Part shown: in pieces, positions 41,716-52,922 of the stretch
How the letters are laid out: each line of letters begins with the position of its first letter
Position numbering within the stretch: the first letter of the stretch is position 1
Source: Streptomyces sp. WM6378
GTDB lineage: Bacteria > Actinomycetota > Actinomycetes > Streptomycetales > Streptomycetaceae
NCBI RefSeq assembly: GCF_001279695.1
Contig: NZ_LGDD01000339.1
Coordinates: 124,001-188,000, forward strand
DNA: 64,000 nucleotides
Direction of reading: 5' to 3'
Notes under the pieces: generated by a model
What the model saw: the letters and a program-made list of their open reading frames with translations, nothing else
Told to the model about the DNA's origin: nothing
The model's database searches: none
Made by a program: the position numbers and the translations under genes

Positions 41716-42672
41716 ATGAGGCCGACGAACATGCCCCGCACCTCGATACGGGGGCCGCGCGCCCTCCTCGCGGTCGCGCTGGCCGCCGCCGCGGCTCTGC
41801 TGCCACCGGCCCCCGCCCATGCGGCGCCCGCGTGCGGGACGACAGCGGCCGCGCCACCGGTGCAGGTCGCGCAAGTACCCGACTGGGCCGAGTCGATCAT
41901 CGTCGACAAGCAGGGCCGCATGTTCGCCACCGCCTACTTCACCGGCCGCGTCTACCGCATCGACGCACCGGGCAGCGCTCCCGTGGCCCTCACCGGCGAT
42001 ATCGGCGCCAACGGCGGCATCGTCGTCCGCGACGACGGCCGGCTTCTCGTCGGCACCGGGAACGACCTCGGTCATTCACTCACCGGCGACCTCTTCCCGG
42101 TCTCGAAGCTCCTCCTGGTGGATCCGGACTCCGGCAAGGTCAGCACGTACGCCTCCGGGCTCGGCGGCATCGACGGAGTCGCCCTCGCACCCGACGGCAC
42201 CGTCTACACCACCACCGTGGGCGGCCGGAACATCGGCCGCGTCACACCCGACGGCCGGGTCGACCCGGCCTGGGCCCATGTCCTGATGCCGAACGGCATC
42301 GCCGTCTCCCCGCAGGGCAACGAGGTGTACGTCATCCAGACCACCCCGGCCCCGGCGCTGTACCGCATCCCCACCGACGACCCGGCGCACCCCGAACGCT
42401 GGATCCCCGCCGGCCCGTCCGACACCCTCGGCCTCCCCGACGGCCTCACCCTCGACAGCCGGGGCCGCCCCCTGATCGCCACCCACGCGGCCGGTCAGAT
42501 CTGGCGGGCCGAACAGGGAACGCTCTGCTCCGTGCAGTCGGGCCTGTACCTCTCCACCCAGATCACGTACGGCCACGGCGACCGCGGGTTCTCGGCGGGC
42601 AAGCTCTACCGGTCCGGCGTCGACGGGAAGATCTACGAAGTCCCGGCGGGGGCCGAGCCGGGGGCCCGATAG
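41716..42672 (+). CDS. Secreted SMP-30/gluconolactonase-like beta-propeller protein
   Basis: 318 aa. ATG 41716 is preceded by GGGAAGGG; an N-terminal signal peptide (ALLAVALAAAAALLPPAPAH, cut near AHA). The propeller blades read WAESIIVDKQGRMFATAYFT, GGIDGVALAPDGTVYTTTVG, LMPNGIAVSPQGNEVYVIQT and GLPDGLTLDSRGRPLIATHA, the strand pattern of SMP-30/lactonase proteins with conserved metal-site Asn and Asp (PNGIA, PDGL). Likely a lactonase or sugar-binding protein outside the cell. Confidence 0.78.
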   Translation: MRPTNMPRTSIRGPRALLAVALAAAAALLPPAPAHAAPACGTTAAAPPVQVAQVPDWAESIIVDKQGRMFATAYFTGRVYRIDAPGSAPVALTGDIGANGGIVVRDDGRLLVGTGNDLGHSLTGDLFPVSKLLLVDPDSGKVSTYASGLGGIDGVALAPDGTVYTTTVGGRNIGRVTPDGRVDPAWAHVLMPNGIAVSPQGNEVYVIQTTPAPALYRIPTDDPAHPERWIPAGPSDTLGLPDGLTLDSRGRPLIATHAAGQIWRAEQGTLCSVQSGLYLSTQITYGHGDRGFSAGKLYRSGVDGKIYEVPAGAEPGAR

Positions 42673-42704
42673 ACAAGGCCCGACAGACAAGGTGGGCGCG
42701 CCTC

Positions 42705-43952
42705 TCAGATACGCGCGTCCTCGACGGCCGGGATCACCTGGGCGTCCCGCGCGTCTGGGGTGCGTGAGTGGCGCGGGGCAACAGCCGAAGGCCTGCCGCA
42801 GAACGCGGGCTCAAGCGCGCCCATCAGCCCCTCCGTCACGGCACCGTTGTTGGAGGCGTTGGCGAAGACGACGACCGTGCGCTCCCCGCCCGGCGTGGAG
42901 AACGCCTGCGACTGGTAGCCCTGGACGATTCCGCCGTGGCCGAGCACCTTGCCGCAGGACAGGGAGATCTGCCGGATCCCGAGCCCGTAAGCGATCTTCG
43001 GCGTGCCCGTGGGCAGCACCCTGGTCATCTGCCGTAGCGAGTCGTCCGAGACCAGCCCTCCGGCGCTCCCGGCGAGCAGAGCGGTCAGGAAGCGGTCGAG
43101 GTCGCGCGCGGAGGAGACGATGCCGCCCGCGCTCCAGATCCAGGACGCGGTCTGCTCGGTCGAATCCAGGAGCGGCTCGCGGTGGTCGTCATGGGTCAGA
43201 TAGCCCGTGATGTGCCGGCCGGCGATGCGCTTCGCGGGCACGGTGAAGGACGTCCGGCGCAGCCCGAGCGGCGCGAAGATCTGCTCGCGCAACAGCTCGG
43301 CGTAGGGGCGCCCGGTGAGGTGCTCTGCGGCCAGCGCCAACAGGACGAAGCCGGAGTTCGAGTACGCGTAGGCGGTTCCCGGCGCGTACTGCAACCCGTG
43401 CTTCACCGACAGGGCCACGAGATCCCGGGGCTCGTACACGGTGTTGCGGATGCGCGCCTCGAAGGCGGCCGTGGTCTCCTCTCCGCCCTGCTCAAGGAGA
43501 TCGTTGATGTGGTCGTAGACTCCGGCGCGGTGTTCAAGGACCTGGCGTGCGGTGATCGGCCAGTTCATCGGCAGCGTCCCGGCCGGCAGGTAGTCGCGCA
43601 ACGGCTCGTCCAGATCGAGACGGCCCTGTTCGGCCAGGCGCATCACGACGGCCGCGGTGAACATCTTGGTGTTGCTGCCGACCCTGAAGCGCGCATCCGC
43701 CCGCATGGGTGTGCCGTCCAGGTCGGCCTCGCCGACGGTCAGCGTCCGGTCGAGTCCTGGGTCGCGGTGATCCCGGATCACGGCGAACGCGCCCGGTGCG
43801 CCTGCCGCCAGTACGCGTTGCAGCGCGGCGCGCACCCCGGCCGTGTCCGGCCCGGTCCGTGCCTGCGCGCCGGAGGCGAAGACCGCGCTCCCGGTCACGA
43901 GCGCGACAGCGGCCGCGAGTGTGGTCACCGAACGGGCGAGCCTTGTTCTCAT
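42705..43952 (-). CDS. Secreted serine hydrolase, class C beta-lactamase/DD-peptidase fold
   Basis: 415 aa with signal peptide (RSVTTLAAAVALVTGSAVFA). Catalytic motifs: S93-N-T-K96 (SxxK), Y197-S-N199 (YxN) and a C-terminal HGG (LGHGGIVQGY). These define penicillin-recognising serine hydrolases; the overall sequence is nearer to Streptomyces R61-type DD-carboxypeptidases and esterases than to true AmpC. Convergent with the SMP-30-like gene. Confidence 0.88.
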   Translation of the reverse strand: MRTRLARSVTTLAAAVALVTGSAVFASGAQARTGPDTAGVRAALQRVLAAGAPGAFAVIRDHRDPGLDRTLTVGEADLDGTPMRADARFRVGSNTKMFTAAVVMRLAEQGRLDLDEPLRDYLPAGTLPMNWPITARQVLEHRAGVYDHINDLLEQGGEETTAAFEARIRNTVYEPRDLVALSVKHGLQYAPGTAYAYSNSGFVLLALAAEHLTGRPYAELLREQIFAPLGLRRTSFTVPAKRIAGRHITGYLTHDDHREPLLDSTEQTASWIWSAGGIVSSARDLDRFLTALLAGSAGGLVSDDSLRQMTRVLPTGTPKIAYGLGIRQISLSCGKVLGHGGIVQGYQSQAFSTPGGERTVVVFANASNNGAVTEGLMGALEPAFCGRPSAVAPRHSRTPDARDAQVIPAVEDARI

Positions 43953-44232
43953 CGCTGGAGCGTTCCTTCCGCATCCCGCCGCATCGCGGCGGCTTGTGGA
44001 GGGGCCCGAACGCGCGGCACCCTGTGCGGCCGAGATCGTATAGGTATGTCGGCTTTCCGCCCGGCGAGCGCGGACCGTCCGGCGTTTCGGCGCTCGGGGT
44101 GTCGCCGCGTGTAGGTGAGCCATCGGTGAGCTGTCGGTGGGGGGTGCGAGGTTGAGGGCACCGCGGTCGTGGGGGGCAACCCGCCCCGCCCGCGCCCCGT
44201 CACTTCCCGCTTCCCAGGCTCAAGGAGCGTCC

Positions 44233-45222
44233 ATGAGGCCCACCGCACCCCAGCCCCAACCATGGGACGTGCATCGCCCCCCGCGCGCCGAGGGCAAGAT
44301 CTTCCTGGTGACCGGCGGGAACGCCGGCATCGGATACTTCGTCGCGGAGCAGCTCGCCGCTACCGGAGCCACCGTCGTGCTCGGCAGCCGGAACCCGGCG
44401 AAGGCCGAGGCCGCCGCGGTCTCCATCCGGTCCCGGGTTCCTGGTGCGCGGATTCGCCAAGTGCGCCTGGATCTGGCCGAGTTGAGGTCCTTGCGACCCG
44501 CTGTGGAAACGTTGGAGCTGGACCATCTGGACGCGGTGGTCCACAACGCGGGGGTGGCGCTCGACGATCCGCCGCGCCGCGAGACCCGGGACGGACACGA
44601 GCTGATGTTCGCCACCAACCACCTCGGGCACCTCGCACTGACCCGATGGCTCGCACCCCTCCTTTCGGCCGCACCGGCCGCCCGCGTCGTGACGGTGGGC
44701 AGCTTCGCGGCGAAGTCCGAGCGACTCGATCTGGATGACCTGCAATCCGCCGAGGACTACCGGCCCAAGCGCACGTACGGGCGGTCGAAGCTGGCCCAGA
44801 TGCACTTCGCCCTCGAACTCGACCGCCGGCTGCGCACGTCCGGCAGTGCGGTGTCCAGCGTGGTGGTCCACCCCGGCGGCGCCCTGGACTCGCTCACCCC
44901 CTCGCGGCCACCCGTACATGTGCGCACCGCCGGCGAGCGACTGCGTGGCCTGCCCGCAGGTGTCATCCTCCAGGGCAAGCACGCCGGGGCGTGGCCCGCG
45001 GTGAGAGCCGTTCTCGATCCGGGGATCGCGGGTGGCCGGCTGTGGGGACCGCGGGTCTTCGGCTTGCGCGGCAAACCACGCTGCGAGCAGTTGTGGAGCC
45101 ATCTCACCGACACGACCTTGGCTGCCCAACTATGGGACATCAGTTGCGAGTTGGCGGAAGTCGACCCGAGCCTCGGGCTCGTCGCACGGGAAGCACGGGG
45201 GAACGCAGGGGGCATGCCCTGA
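44233..45222 (+). CDS. Short-chain dehydrogenase/reductase
   Basis: 329 aa. AAGGAG lies five bases upstream. TGGNAGIG (27-34) binds the NAD(P) pyrophosphate, HNAG (104-107) stabilises the fold, and S157 with Y182-G-R-S-K186 is the catalytic set. Closest in style to retinol-dehydrogenase/WW-oxidoreductase-like SDRs, which reduce or oxidise lipophilic carbonyls. It has a longer C-terminal part than classical 250-aa SDRs. Confidence 0.88.
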   Translation: MRPTAPQPQPWDVHRPPRAEGKIFLVTGGNAGIGYFVAEQLAATGATVVLGSRNPAKAEAAAVSIRSRVPGARIRQVRLDLAELRSLRPAVETLELDHLDAVVHNAGVALDDPPRRETRDGHELMFATNHLGHLALTRWLAPLLSAAPAARVVTVGSFAAKSERLDLDDLQSAEDYRPKRTYGRSKLAQMHFALELDRRLRTSGSAVSSVVVHPGGALDSLTPSRPPVHVRTAGERLRGLPAGVILQGKHAGAWPAVRAVLDPGIAGGRLWGPRVFGLRGKPRCEQLWSHLTDTTLAAQLWDISCELAEVDPSLGLVAREARGNAGGMP

Positions 45223-45277
45223 CGATTCGAGGGCAGGCGCGCCGTACGAGTGACGGTTCGAAGGGGAGGCTGCTCCG

Positions 45278-45442
45278 ATGTCGGTGCTTGGGCGTTTTCC
45301 TGCCGGTGACCCGCGCGGTTCCTGGCCGGCCGAGGAGTATGCGGCTCAACTCAGGAGGCGTGGCCGCGCTGCCACGGTGGTGATGGACCTCGACAGCGAC
45401 ACGTTCCTCGTGGTGGAACACCGCCAGGACGAGGTAGCGTAA
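45278..45442 (+). CDS. 54-aa small protein of unknown function
   Basis: MSVLGRFPAGDPRGSWPAEE, then YAAQLRRRGRAATVVMDLDS and DTFLVVEHRQDEVA. GGGGAGG is placed eight bases before the ATG, and the composition is protein-like (amphipathic helix followed by a beta hairpin). Similar very short proteins occur in Streptomyces next to helix-turn-helix genes, but I cannot assign a family. Followed by a strong terminator. Confidence 0.55.
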   Translation: MSVLGRFPAGDPRGSWPAEEYAAQLRRRGRAATVVMDLDSDTFLVVEHRQDEVA

Positions 45443-45502
45443 CTGCCGCCAGCGGACTGGGAGTTGACTCCCTCACTGCCTGTCTTACGAAGCCCGCGGC
45501 AT

Positions 45503-45542
45503 CCTCTGCCCGCCCCGCCCCGCCAAGCGGGGCGGGCAGAGG
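45503..45542. terminator. Strong bidirectional terminator hairpin
   Basis: CCTCTGCCCGCCCCGC (45503-45518) pairs perfectly over 16 bp with 45527-45542, with an 8-nt loop, between the convergent 54-aa gene and the UvrA-like gene. Confidence 0.75.
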
Positions 45543-45560
45543 CGGATACGGAGACCTCAG

Positions 45561-47996
<2,436 letters not shown>

Positions 47997-48182
47997 CTGT
48001 GGGACGGGCCGCGTGCGCGGTTCCCGCCGGTGTCGCCCGGCCCGGTCCGCCCGGCGCTGTCAGCACGTGCGGGCAGTACGTACGGTTCTACTTCGTCGCC
48101 GCCGCCGCGGCAATGGTCCGGCGTGGTCCGCGGGACCGGCCGGGGCGGGTCGGTGCCGCTGCGGCCGGCGGGCGGTCCGCGC

Positions 48183-48545
48183 TCATCGGTCCTGGAGCAG
48201 CCCGAGGACATTGCCGTCGGGGTCGGTGAAGGTGGCCACCAGGCGACCGCCGCCCACGTCGCGAGGGGAGTCCTTCACCTTGGCTCCCGCGGCGGTCACC
48301 TCGGCGAGCTTCGCCTCGATGTCCGGCACGTGCCAGTACGCCACCGGCCCGGTCATGCCCTGCTCCGCGCCGCCCGGGACCAGCCCGATCTGCTGTCCCT
48401 CGGCCTCGTAGCCGACGTAGTACGGCTCGTCGCTCTGCGGCGCCACACCGAGCAGAGCGGTGTACACCGCCTTGGCCGCCGCCAGGTCGGAGACGGGGTG
48501 CAGCACGGTCTTGATGCCCTGGGTGGAAGAGCCGGTGGTGGTCAT
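48183..48545 (-). CDS. VOC-family (glyoxalase/bleomycin-resistance fold) protein
   Basis: 120 aa. GIKTVLHPVSDLAAAKAVYT and AYWHVPDIEAKLAEVTAAGA, then ATFTDPDGNVLGLLQDR are the two beta-alpha-beta-beta-beta modules; H16 and the C-terminal E/D positions of metal-binding members are only partly kept. It may bind a small molecule or a drug. It lies 187 bp downstream of nothing on its strand and is separate from the UvrA-like gene. Confidence 0.85.
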   Translation of the reverse strand: MTTTGSSTQGIKTVLHPVSDLAAAKAVYTALLGVAPQSDEPYYVGYEAEGQQIGLVPGGAEQGMTGPVAYWHVPDIEAKLAEVTAAGAKVKDSPRDVGGGRLVATFTDPDGNVLGLLQDR

Positions 48546-48682
48546 GATCGCTCCTGGATTCGTGGGTCACACCGCCCCGGTGTGCCTCATGACGACCACG
48601 CTAATTGCGGCCCGGTGGGCGCGCTTCTCCATTCCTGATCGGTTCGGGCACGTACCCCCGATGGCCGTGGGCGGGCGCTCCG

Positions 48683-48712
48683 AAGCCCCTGGCCGAGATC
48701 GGCCAGGGGCTT
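48683..48712. terminator. 12-bp perfect hairpin in a divergent promoter region
   Basis: AAGCCCCTGGCC (48683-48694) pairs perfectly with GGCCAGGGGCTT (48701-48712), 6-nt loop. It looks like an intrinsic terminator, but no gene ends here: VOC starts at 48545 leftwards and the next gene starts at 48754 rightwards. It may be a leader attenuator for the latter. Confidence 0.55.
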
Positions 48713-48753
48713 GGGGGACCCTGCGCGGGCGGACGAGGCGCGATGATGACCCC

Positions 48754-49068
48754 ATGAGCCTTCCCGATGCCATCACCTCCACCCTGGCCGCCCGCGACAA
48801 GGTCGACTTCGAGCAGGACTTCACACGCACCCGTCAGATCATGACGTTCGTCCATACGACGGACAGCGCCGAGGCGGTCGAACTCGCCATGTTCGAAGGC
48901 CCGTTGCCCATCCCGGCCGTCGGGCAGACCGTCACCCTGTGGCTCACGGGCCATCCCCTCGTCGTCGAGCGCGTAGAAACCCACTACGGTCTCGGCGGCG
49001 CGGACACCCACCCCAAGCGGGAGCAGGTGGCCTCCGTCATCGTGTTCGTCGGGCCCCGAACTCGCTGA
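48754..49068 (+). CDS. Hypothetical 104-aa protein
   Basis: MSLPDAITSTLAARDKVDFE, then TRQIMTFVHTTDSAEAVELA and GQTVTLWLTGHPLVVERVET. Pattern of a small beta-barrel (alternating strands ended by Gly and Pro). No family recognised. The start is placed at ATG 48754, where the composition becomes protein-like; a GACGAGG-type site is weak. Confidence 0.5.
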   Translation: MSLPDAITSTLAARDKVDFEQDFTRTRQIMTFVHTTDSAEAVELAMFEGPLPIPAVGQTVTLWLTGHPLVVERVETHYGLGGADTHPKREQVASVIVFVGPRTR

Positions 49069-49117
49069 TGTACAGGGCCTGTTGACCTGATAGGAGGTCG
49101 CCCGAGGTCGGGCCCGG

Positions 49118-50701
49118 TCACACCCCCGTCGACACCGAATCCCGCCGGGGGCGCGGCGCCGATGCCGCCGAGGGGCCGCCGCCGGTCACGCCCGTGGCAG
49201 CCCGGGCCGGCGGTCGTACGAGCGCCAGGACGATCAGCCCGCCGAGGGCCGCCGCGATGGCCGACAGCAGGAAGACGCGGTCGAGGCCGGTCGCGAAGGC
49301 CTGGTGCACGAGGCGTCGCGCCGCGTCGTGATGTGCGGCGGGTGCCGCGTCGACGAGGTGCTGCGCCTGGCCCGCGGCCAGCGCGGCCGCGCCCTGGTCG
49401 GCGTCGGGCACCGTGCCGGAGTCGGCGAGCAGGGCGGCCGCGCGGTTGGTGAAGACGGCGCCGAGGACCGCGATGGCCAGAGTCATGCCCAGCTGGCGGA
49501 ACGTGTTGACCGCACCGCCCGCCATGCCCGCCCGCTGGGGCGGCACGGTCGAGGTGGCGGCCGAGACGAGCACCGGCGTGGCCAGACCCACCCCGATACC
49601 GGTGACCACGAGGCCCCACAGGAGGGAGGCCCGCCCCGCGTCGGCGGTCATCCCGGCGCGCAGCAACAGCATGCCCGCCGCGACGAGGAGCAGTCCCGCA
49701 CCGATCGGCACGCGCGGGGCAAGGCGCTGGATGTGGCGCCCGGCGAAGACGGCCACGACGAAGGACGCCGCGGCCAGCGGGGTCAGCGCGAGGCCCGCCG
49801 CGACCGGGCTGAGCCCCAGTACGGACTGAAGCCACAACGAGACCAGGACCAGACAGCCGAAGGCGCTGCCCTGGAGCAGCAGCGCGCCGCTCATCAGACC
49901 CGCGAACGACGGCCGGCGCAGGAGCGCCAGATCCAGCATCGGGGCGCCGCCGCGTCGCGCGGTTCGGTGCTCGATCACCACGAACGCGACGAGCGCCAGG
50001 GCGGTGACGGCGAACGTCGCCAGGGTCTCGGCCCCGGTCCAGCCCGCCTCCCCGCCACGGATGAGTCCGTAGGTGAGGCTGCCCGCGGCGACGGTGAAGG
50101 CGGCCGCACCGGGCAGGTCGACGCGGGCTTTCGCGGCTACCGTACGGGGCTGGTCGGGCCGGACCACGCGCAGTGTCATGGCGATGGCGACAGCCGCGAC
50201 GGGCAGATTGACCCAGAAGATCGTCGGCCAGCTGATGTGCTCGGTGAGCAGACCGCCGAGCAGCGGGCCGGCCGCGGCGGCGGCTCCGTTGGCCGCGCCC
50301 CACACCCCGAAGGCCGTACCCCGGTCCCTGCCCTGGTACGAGGTGAGCAGGAGGGCGGGGGCCGTGGCGAACATGGCGGCGCCGCCGATGCCCTGCACTA
50401 CGCGGGCGGCGATCAGCACGCCCACGCTGGGTGCGAGGCCGCACACCAGGGAGGCCGCGGCGAAGAGAGCCAGGCCGTAGACGTAGAACCGCCGGTGGCC
50501 GAACCGGTCCGCGAGGGAGCCGGAGGCCAGGAGCAGGGCGGCGAGGGCCAGGGCGTATCCGTCGATCACCCATTGCAGCGAGGTGAAGGAGGCGTCGAGG
50601 TCGTCAGCCATGCTGGGCAGTGCCACGTTCACGATGGTCACGTCCACCAGCAGGATGAAGGCGCCAAGGCAGACCGCCGTCAGGGGCCACCACTTGCGCA
50701 T
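49118..50701 (-). CDS. MFS multidrug-type exporter (DHA2)
   Basis: 527 aa. PLTAVCLGAFILLVDVTIVN, then GYALALAALLLASGSLADRF GHRR (motif A) and AFGVWGAANGAAAAAGPLLG (motif C). Fourteen hydrophobic segments. GGAGA stands seven bases before the ATG at 50701. Divergent from an Lrp/AsnC-type regulator at 50852, a probable controller. Substrate unknown; related pumps export actinorhodin- or methylenomycin-like compounds. Confidence 0.88.
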   Translation of the reverse strand: MRKWWPLTAVCLGAFILLVDVTIVNVALPSMADDLDASFTSLQWVIDGYALALAALLLASGSLADRFGHRRFYVYGLALFAAASLVCGLAPSVGVLIAARVVQGIGGAAMFATAPALLLTSYQGRDRGTAFGVWGAANGAAAAAGPLLGGLLTEHISWPTIFWVNLPVAAVAIAMTLRVVRPDQPRTVAAKARVDLPGAAAFTVAAGSLTYGLIRGGEAGWTGAETLATFAVTALALVAFVVIEHRTARRGGAPMLDLALLRRPSFAGLMSGALLLQGSAFGCLVLVSLWLQSVLGLSPVAAGLALTPLAAASFVVAVFAGRHIQRLAPRVPIGAGLLLVAAGMLLLRAGMTADAGRASLLWGLVVTGIGVGLATPVLVSAATSTVPPQRAGMAGGAVNTFRQLGMTLAIAVLGAVFTNRAAALLADSGTVPDADQGAAALAAGQAQHLVDAAPAAHHDAARRLVHQAFATGLDRVFLLSAIAAALGGLIVLALVRPPARAATGVTGGGPSAASAPRPRRDSVSTGV

Positions 50702-50851
50702 GTCAGGTTCTCCGATCGGATCGAGCAGGTGTCGGGGGCCTGAATCGCGCTCTTGATCACGGCGTGGCCCCTGTGAGCGAGTCTTGGGCACCGCAGGCGA
50801 TTCCCATGAGCCACGGCTGGCACCTTGCTCAGATCCGACATCATGGGTCCC

Positions 50852-51871
50852 ATGAAGACGTATCTCGACATCCTCGACCGCACGGATCGCGAACTGTCGG
50901 AGGAGGACCTGGCGCTCGCGCATGCCCTTCAGATCAACGGCCGGGCATCGTTCCGCGAGATCGCCGACGCCCTCGGGGTGTCCGACCAGACGGCCGCCCG
51001 GCGCTGGTCGAGACTGCGCTCCGCCGGCAAGCTCCGGGTCCTGGGCCTGACCGACCCGCAGCGGCTCGGCGACTCCCCGTGGGTCGTGCGCGTACGGTGC
51101 ACGCCCGATGCGGCGGCTTCGATCGGCGCGGCGATGGCCCGGCGCACGGACACCACGTGGGTCAACCTCAGCTCGGGTGGCACCGAGATCTCCTGCTCGG
51201 TGCGGACCCGGGGCGCCGGCATCGAGGAGTCACCGCTCCTGCAGAAGCTGCCGCGCACACCTCAGGTGCTGGATGTCTCGGCGCACTGCCTGTTGCACGT
51301 CTTCTTCGGCCAGGACCTCGGCACCATCAACAAGAGCGGACCTCTGACGGCCGCGCAGGTCGCACGACTCACGCCTCCCCTCGCCCCGGTGCGGGCCACG
51401 GCCGACACACCCGCGGTGACGCTGGACGACAGCGACCGGCAGCTGCTCGATCTGCTGGCGCGGGACGGCCGGGCGGCGCCCGGTGAACTGGCCGCCGCGA
51501 CCGGCCTGTCGCCCTCGACGGTGCGCCGTCGCATCACGGAACTCAGGACGGCCGGGGTCCTCTACTTCGACGTCGAGTACCACCCGGACGTCCTGCAGCG
51601 GAACTTCCGGGCGGCCCTGTGGCTGGAGATCGACCCGTCCCGCCTGGCGGAGGCGGGCGAGGCGCTCGCCGCGCACCCGCAGGTGTCCTTCGCCGCCGCC
51701 GTGACCGGCACGGCCAACCTGTACGCAAGCATCGACGTCCCGACGGCGCAGCTCTTCTACCGCTATCTCACCGAGTCGGTGTCCACCCTGCCCGGCCTGC
51801 GCCACACGGCGACCGTCCCCATCCACCGCACCCTCAAGGGCCCCGGCCCCTACCTCCCGACCAGGGCATAG
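50852..51871 (+). CDS. Lrp/AsnC-family regulator with tandem HTH/ligand units
   Basis: 339 aa. First HTH about 20-60 (LAHALQINGRASFREIADAL, GVSDQTAARRW), second about 190-235 (LLDLLARDGRAAPGELAAAT, GLSPSTVRRRI), each followed by an AsnC-type alpha/beta unit. Double-length Lrp proteins of this kind act as pseudo-dimers. ATG 50843 (MGPMKT) is an equally possible start; neither has a Shine-Dalgarno site. Divergent from the MFS gene. Confidence 0.82.
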   Translation: MKTYLDILDRTDRELSEEDLALAHALQINGRASFREIADALGVSDQTAARRWSRLRSAGKLRVLGLTDPQRLGDSPWVVRVRCTPDAAASIGAAMARRTDTTWVNLSSGGTEISCSVRTRGAGIEESPLLQKLPRTPQVLDVSAHCLLHVFFGQDLGTINKSGPLTAAQVARLTPPLAPVRATADTPAVTLDDSDRQLLDLLARDGRAAPGELAAATGLSPSTVRRRITELRTAGVLYFDVEYHPDVLQRNFRAALWLEIDPSRLAEAGEALAAHPQVSFAAAVTGTANLYASIDVPTAQLFYRYLTESVSTLPGLRHTATVPIHRTLKGPGPYLPTRA

Positions 51872-51881
51872 CCCGCGCTCG

Positions 51882-52130
51882 TCAGACAGCCCGGTCCGGG
51901 GCCAGGGCAACGTTCGGCAGCACCACACCGCGACTGTGTGCGAGATGCCGCTCGGCCGATTCCACGGCGGCGGCGGTGGTCCGCTCCCCCATCAGGACGC
52001 ACAGTGTGTACGCCGCGTCGTCCCGCGCCTGTCGCGCGCGGGCGTCCCACGGCGACTGGGCGGCCCTGCGTTCCCGGCTGCGCAGGAGGGCCAGGAGCTC
52101 ATGGACGACGTACGAGTGGGGTGACAGCAT
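51882..52130 (-). CDS. DUF5133-like small protein
   Basis: 82 aa from ATG 52130, six bases after GGAG. MLSPHSYVVHELLALLRSRE, then ARQARDDAAYTLCVLMGERT and AAVESAERHLA. The L-x-P-H/D...Y-T-L-C-V-x-x-G pattern is that of DUF5133 proteins of Streptomyces, all-helical and of unknown function, often near developmental or secondary-metabolite genes. Confidence 0.7.
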   Translation of the reverse strand: MLSPHSYVVHELLALLRSRERRAAQSPWDARARQARDDAAYTLCVLMGERTTAAAVESAERHLAHSRGVVLPNVALAPDRAV

Positions 52131-52384
52131 CATCTGCTCCGGGATCGGACGAAGGACGAGGAAGGTGTGGCGGGTGTCGACGCCCCTCCGGGCGCCGGAG
52201 TCACCGTCGGACGGTGGCCGGCCCTGGAGCGCCTTCCATCGTGACCCCACACCCGCACGGTCCGCACCCCGGAGCGTCACACTGTGTGAGCGCGCGCATG
52301 GTGGCCGAGGTGGCGGCACTCTCGGCGGCGACGTACGTTCACGGCAATCAGCGACGGCCCGTCCACCCGCACCGGAGAGGCACG

Positions 52385-52738
52385 ATGGTGAGCGACGAGA
52401 TCTGGAAGTTTCAGCCAACTGCCGGGTATCGGGCAGGAGTTGACCTCGTCGGCTACCGGGTGGAAGCCACCGACGGTCACATCGGGAAGATCGACAAGCA
52501 CTCCGAAGCCGTCGACGCCGCCCACCTCGTGGTCGACACCGGAGCATGGATCTTCGGCAGGCACGTACTCCTGCCCGTCGGAACCATCGAGGCCATCGAC
52601 GCCGCCACGGAAACGGTCTACGTGAACCGGACCAAGGACGAGATCCGAAGCGCTCCCGAGTACGACGCGGCCAAACATGCCGGTGAGCCCTCCTACCTGG
52701 AGCAGTTCGGGCGGTACTACGGCCGGCCCCACATGTAG
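52385..52738 (+). CDS. PRC-barrel domain protein
   Basis: 117 aa. DLVGYRVEATDGHIGKIDKH, then VVDTGAWIFGRHVLLPVGTI form the PRC beta-barrel (about 20-90); the tail EYDAAKHAGEPSYLEQFGRYY is typical of stand-alone actinobacterial PRC proteins. GGAGAGG precedes the ATG. Thought to bind protein or RNA partners; role here unknown. Confidence 0.82.
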   Translation: MVSDEIWKFQPTAGYRAGVDLVGYRVEATDGHIGKIDKHSEAVDAAHLVVDTGAWIFGRHVLLPVGTIEAIDAATETVYVNRTKDEIRSAPEYDAAKHAGEPSYLEQFGRYYGRPHM

Positions 52739-52922
52739 ATCAGGGGTCGTCCCGCCGGCTGCCCCGCGCCCGTACCGGACCCGTCACGCAAAGTATTTTC
52801 CGTCGATCTCCGTCGATCCGGAATTTATTTACGAACCTCAATGGTTGGCATCTGCATCGAACCAATCGGCTCGACCTCACCGCCCTCCCGGCGGTCGGGT
52901 CGGCACTGATCAGCGAGGCACC

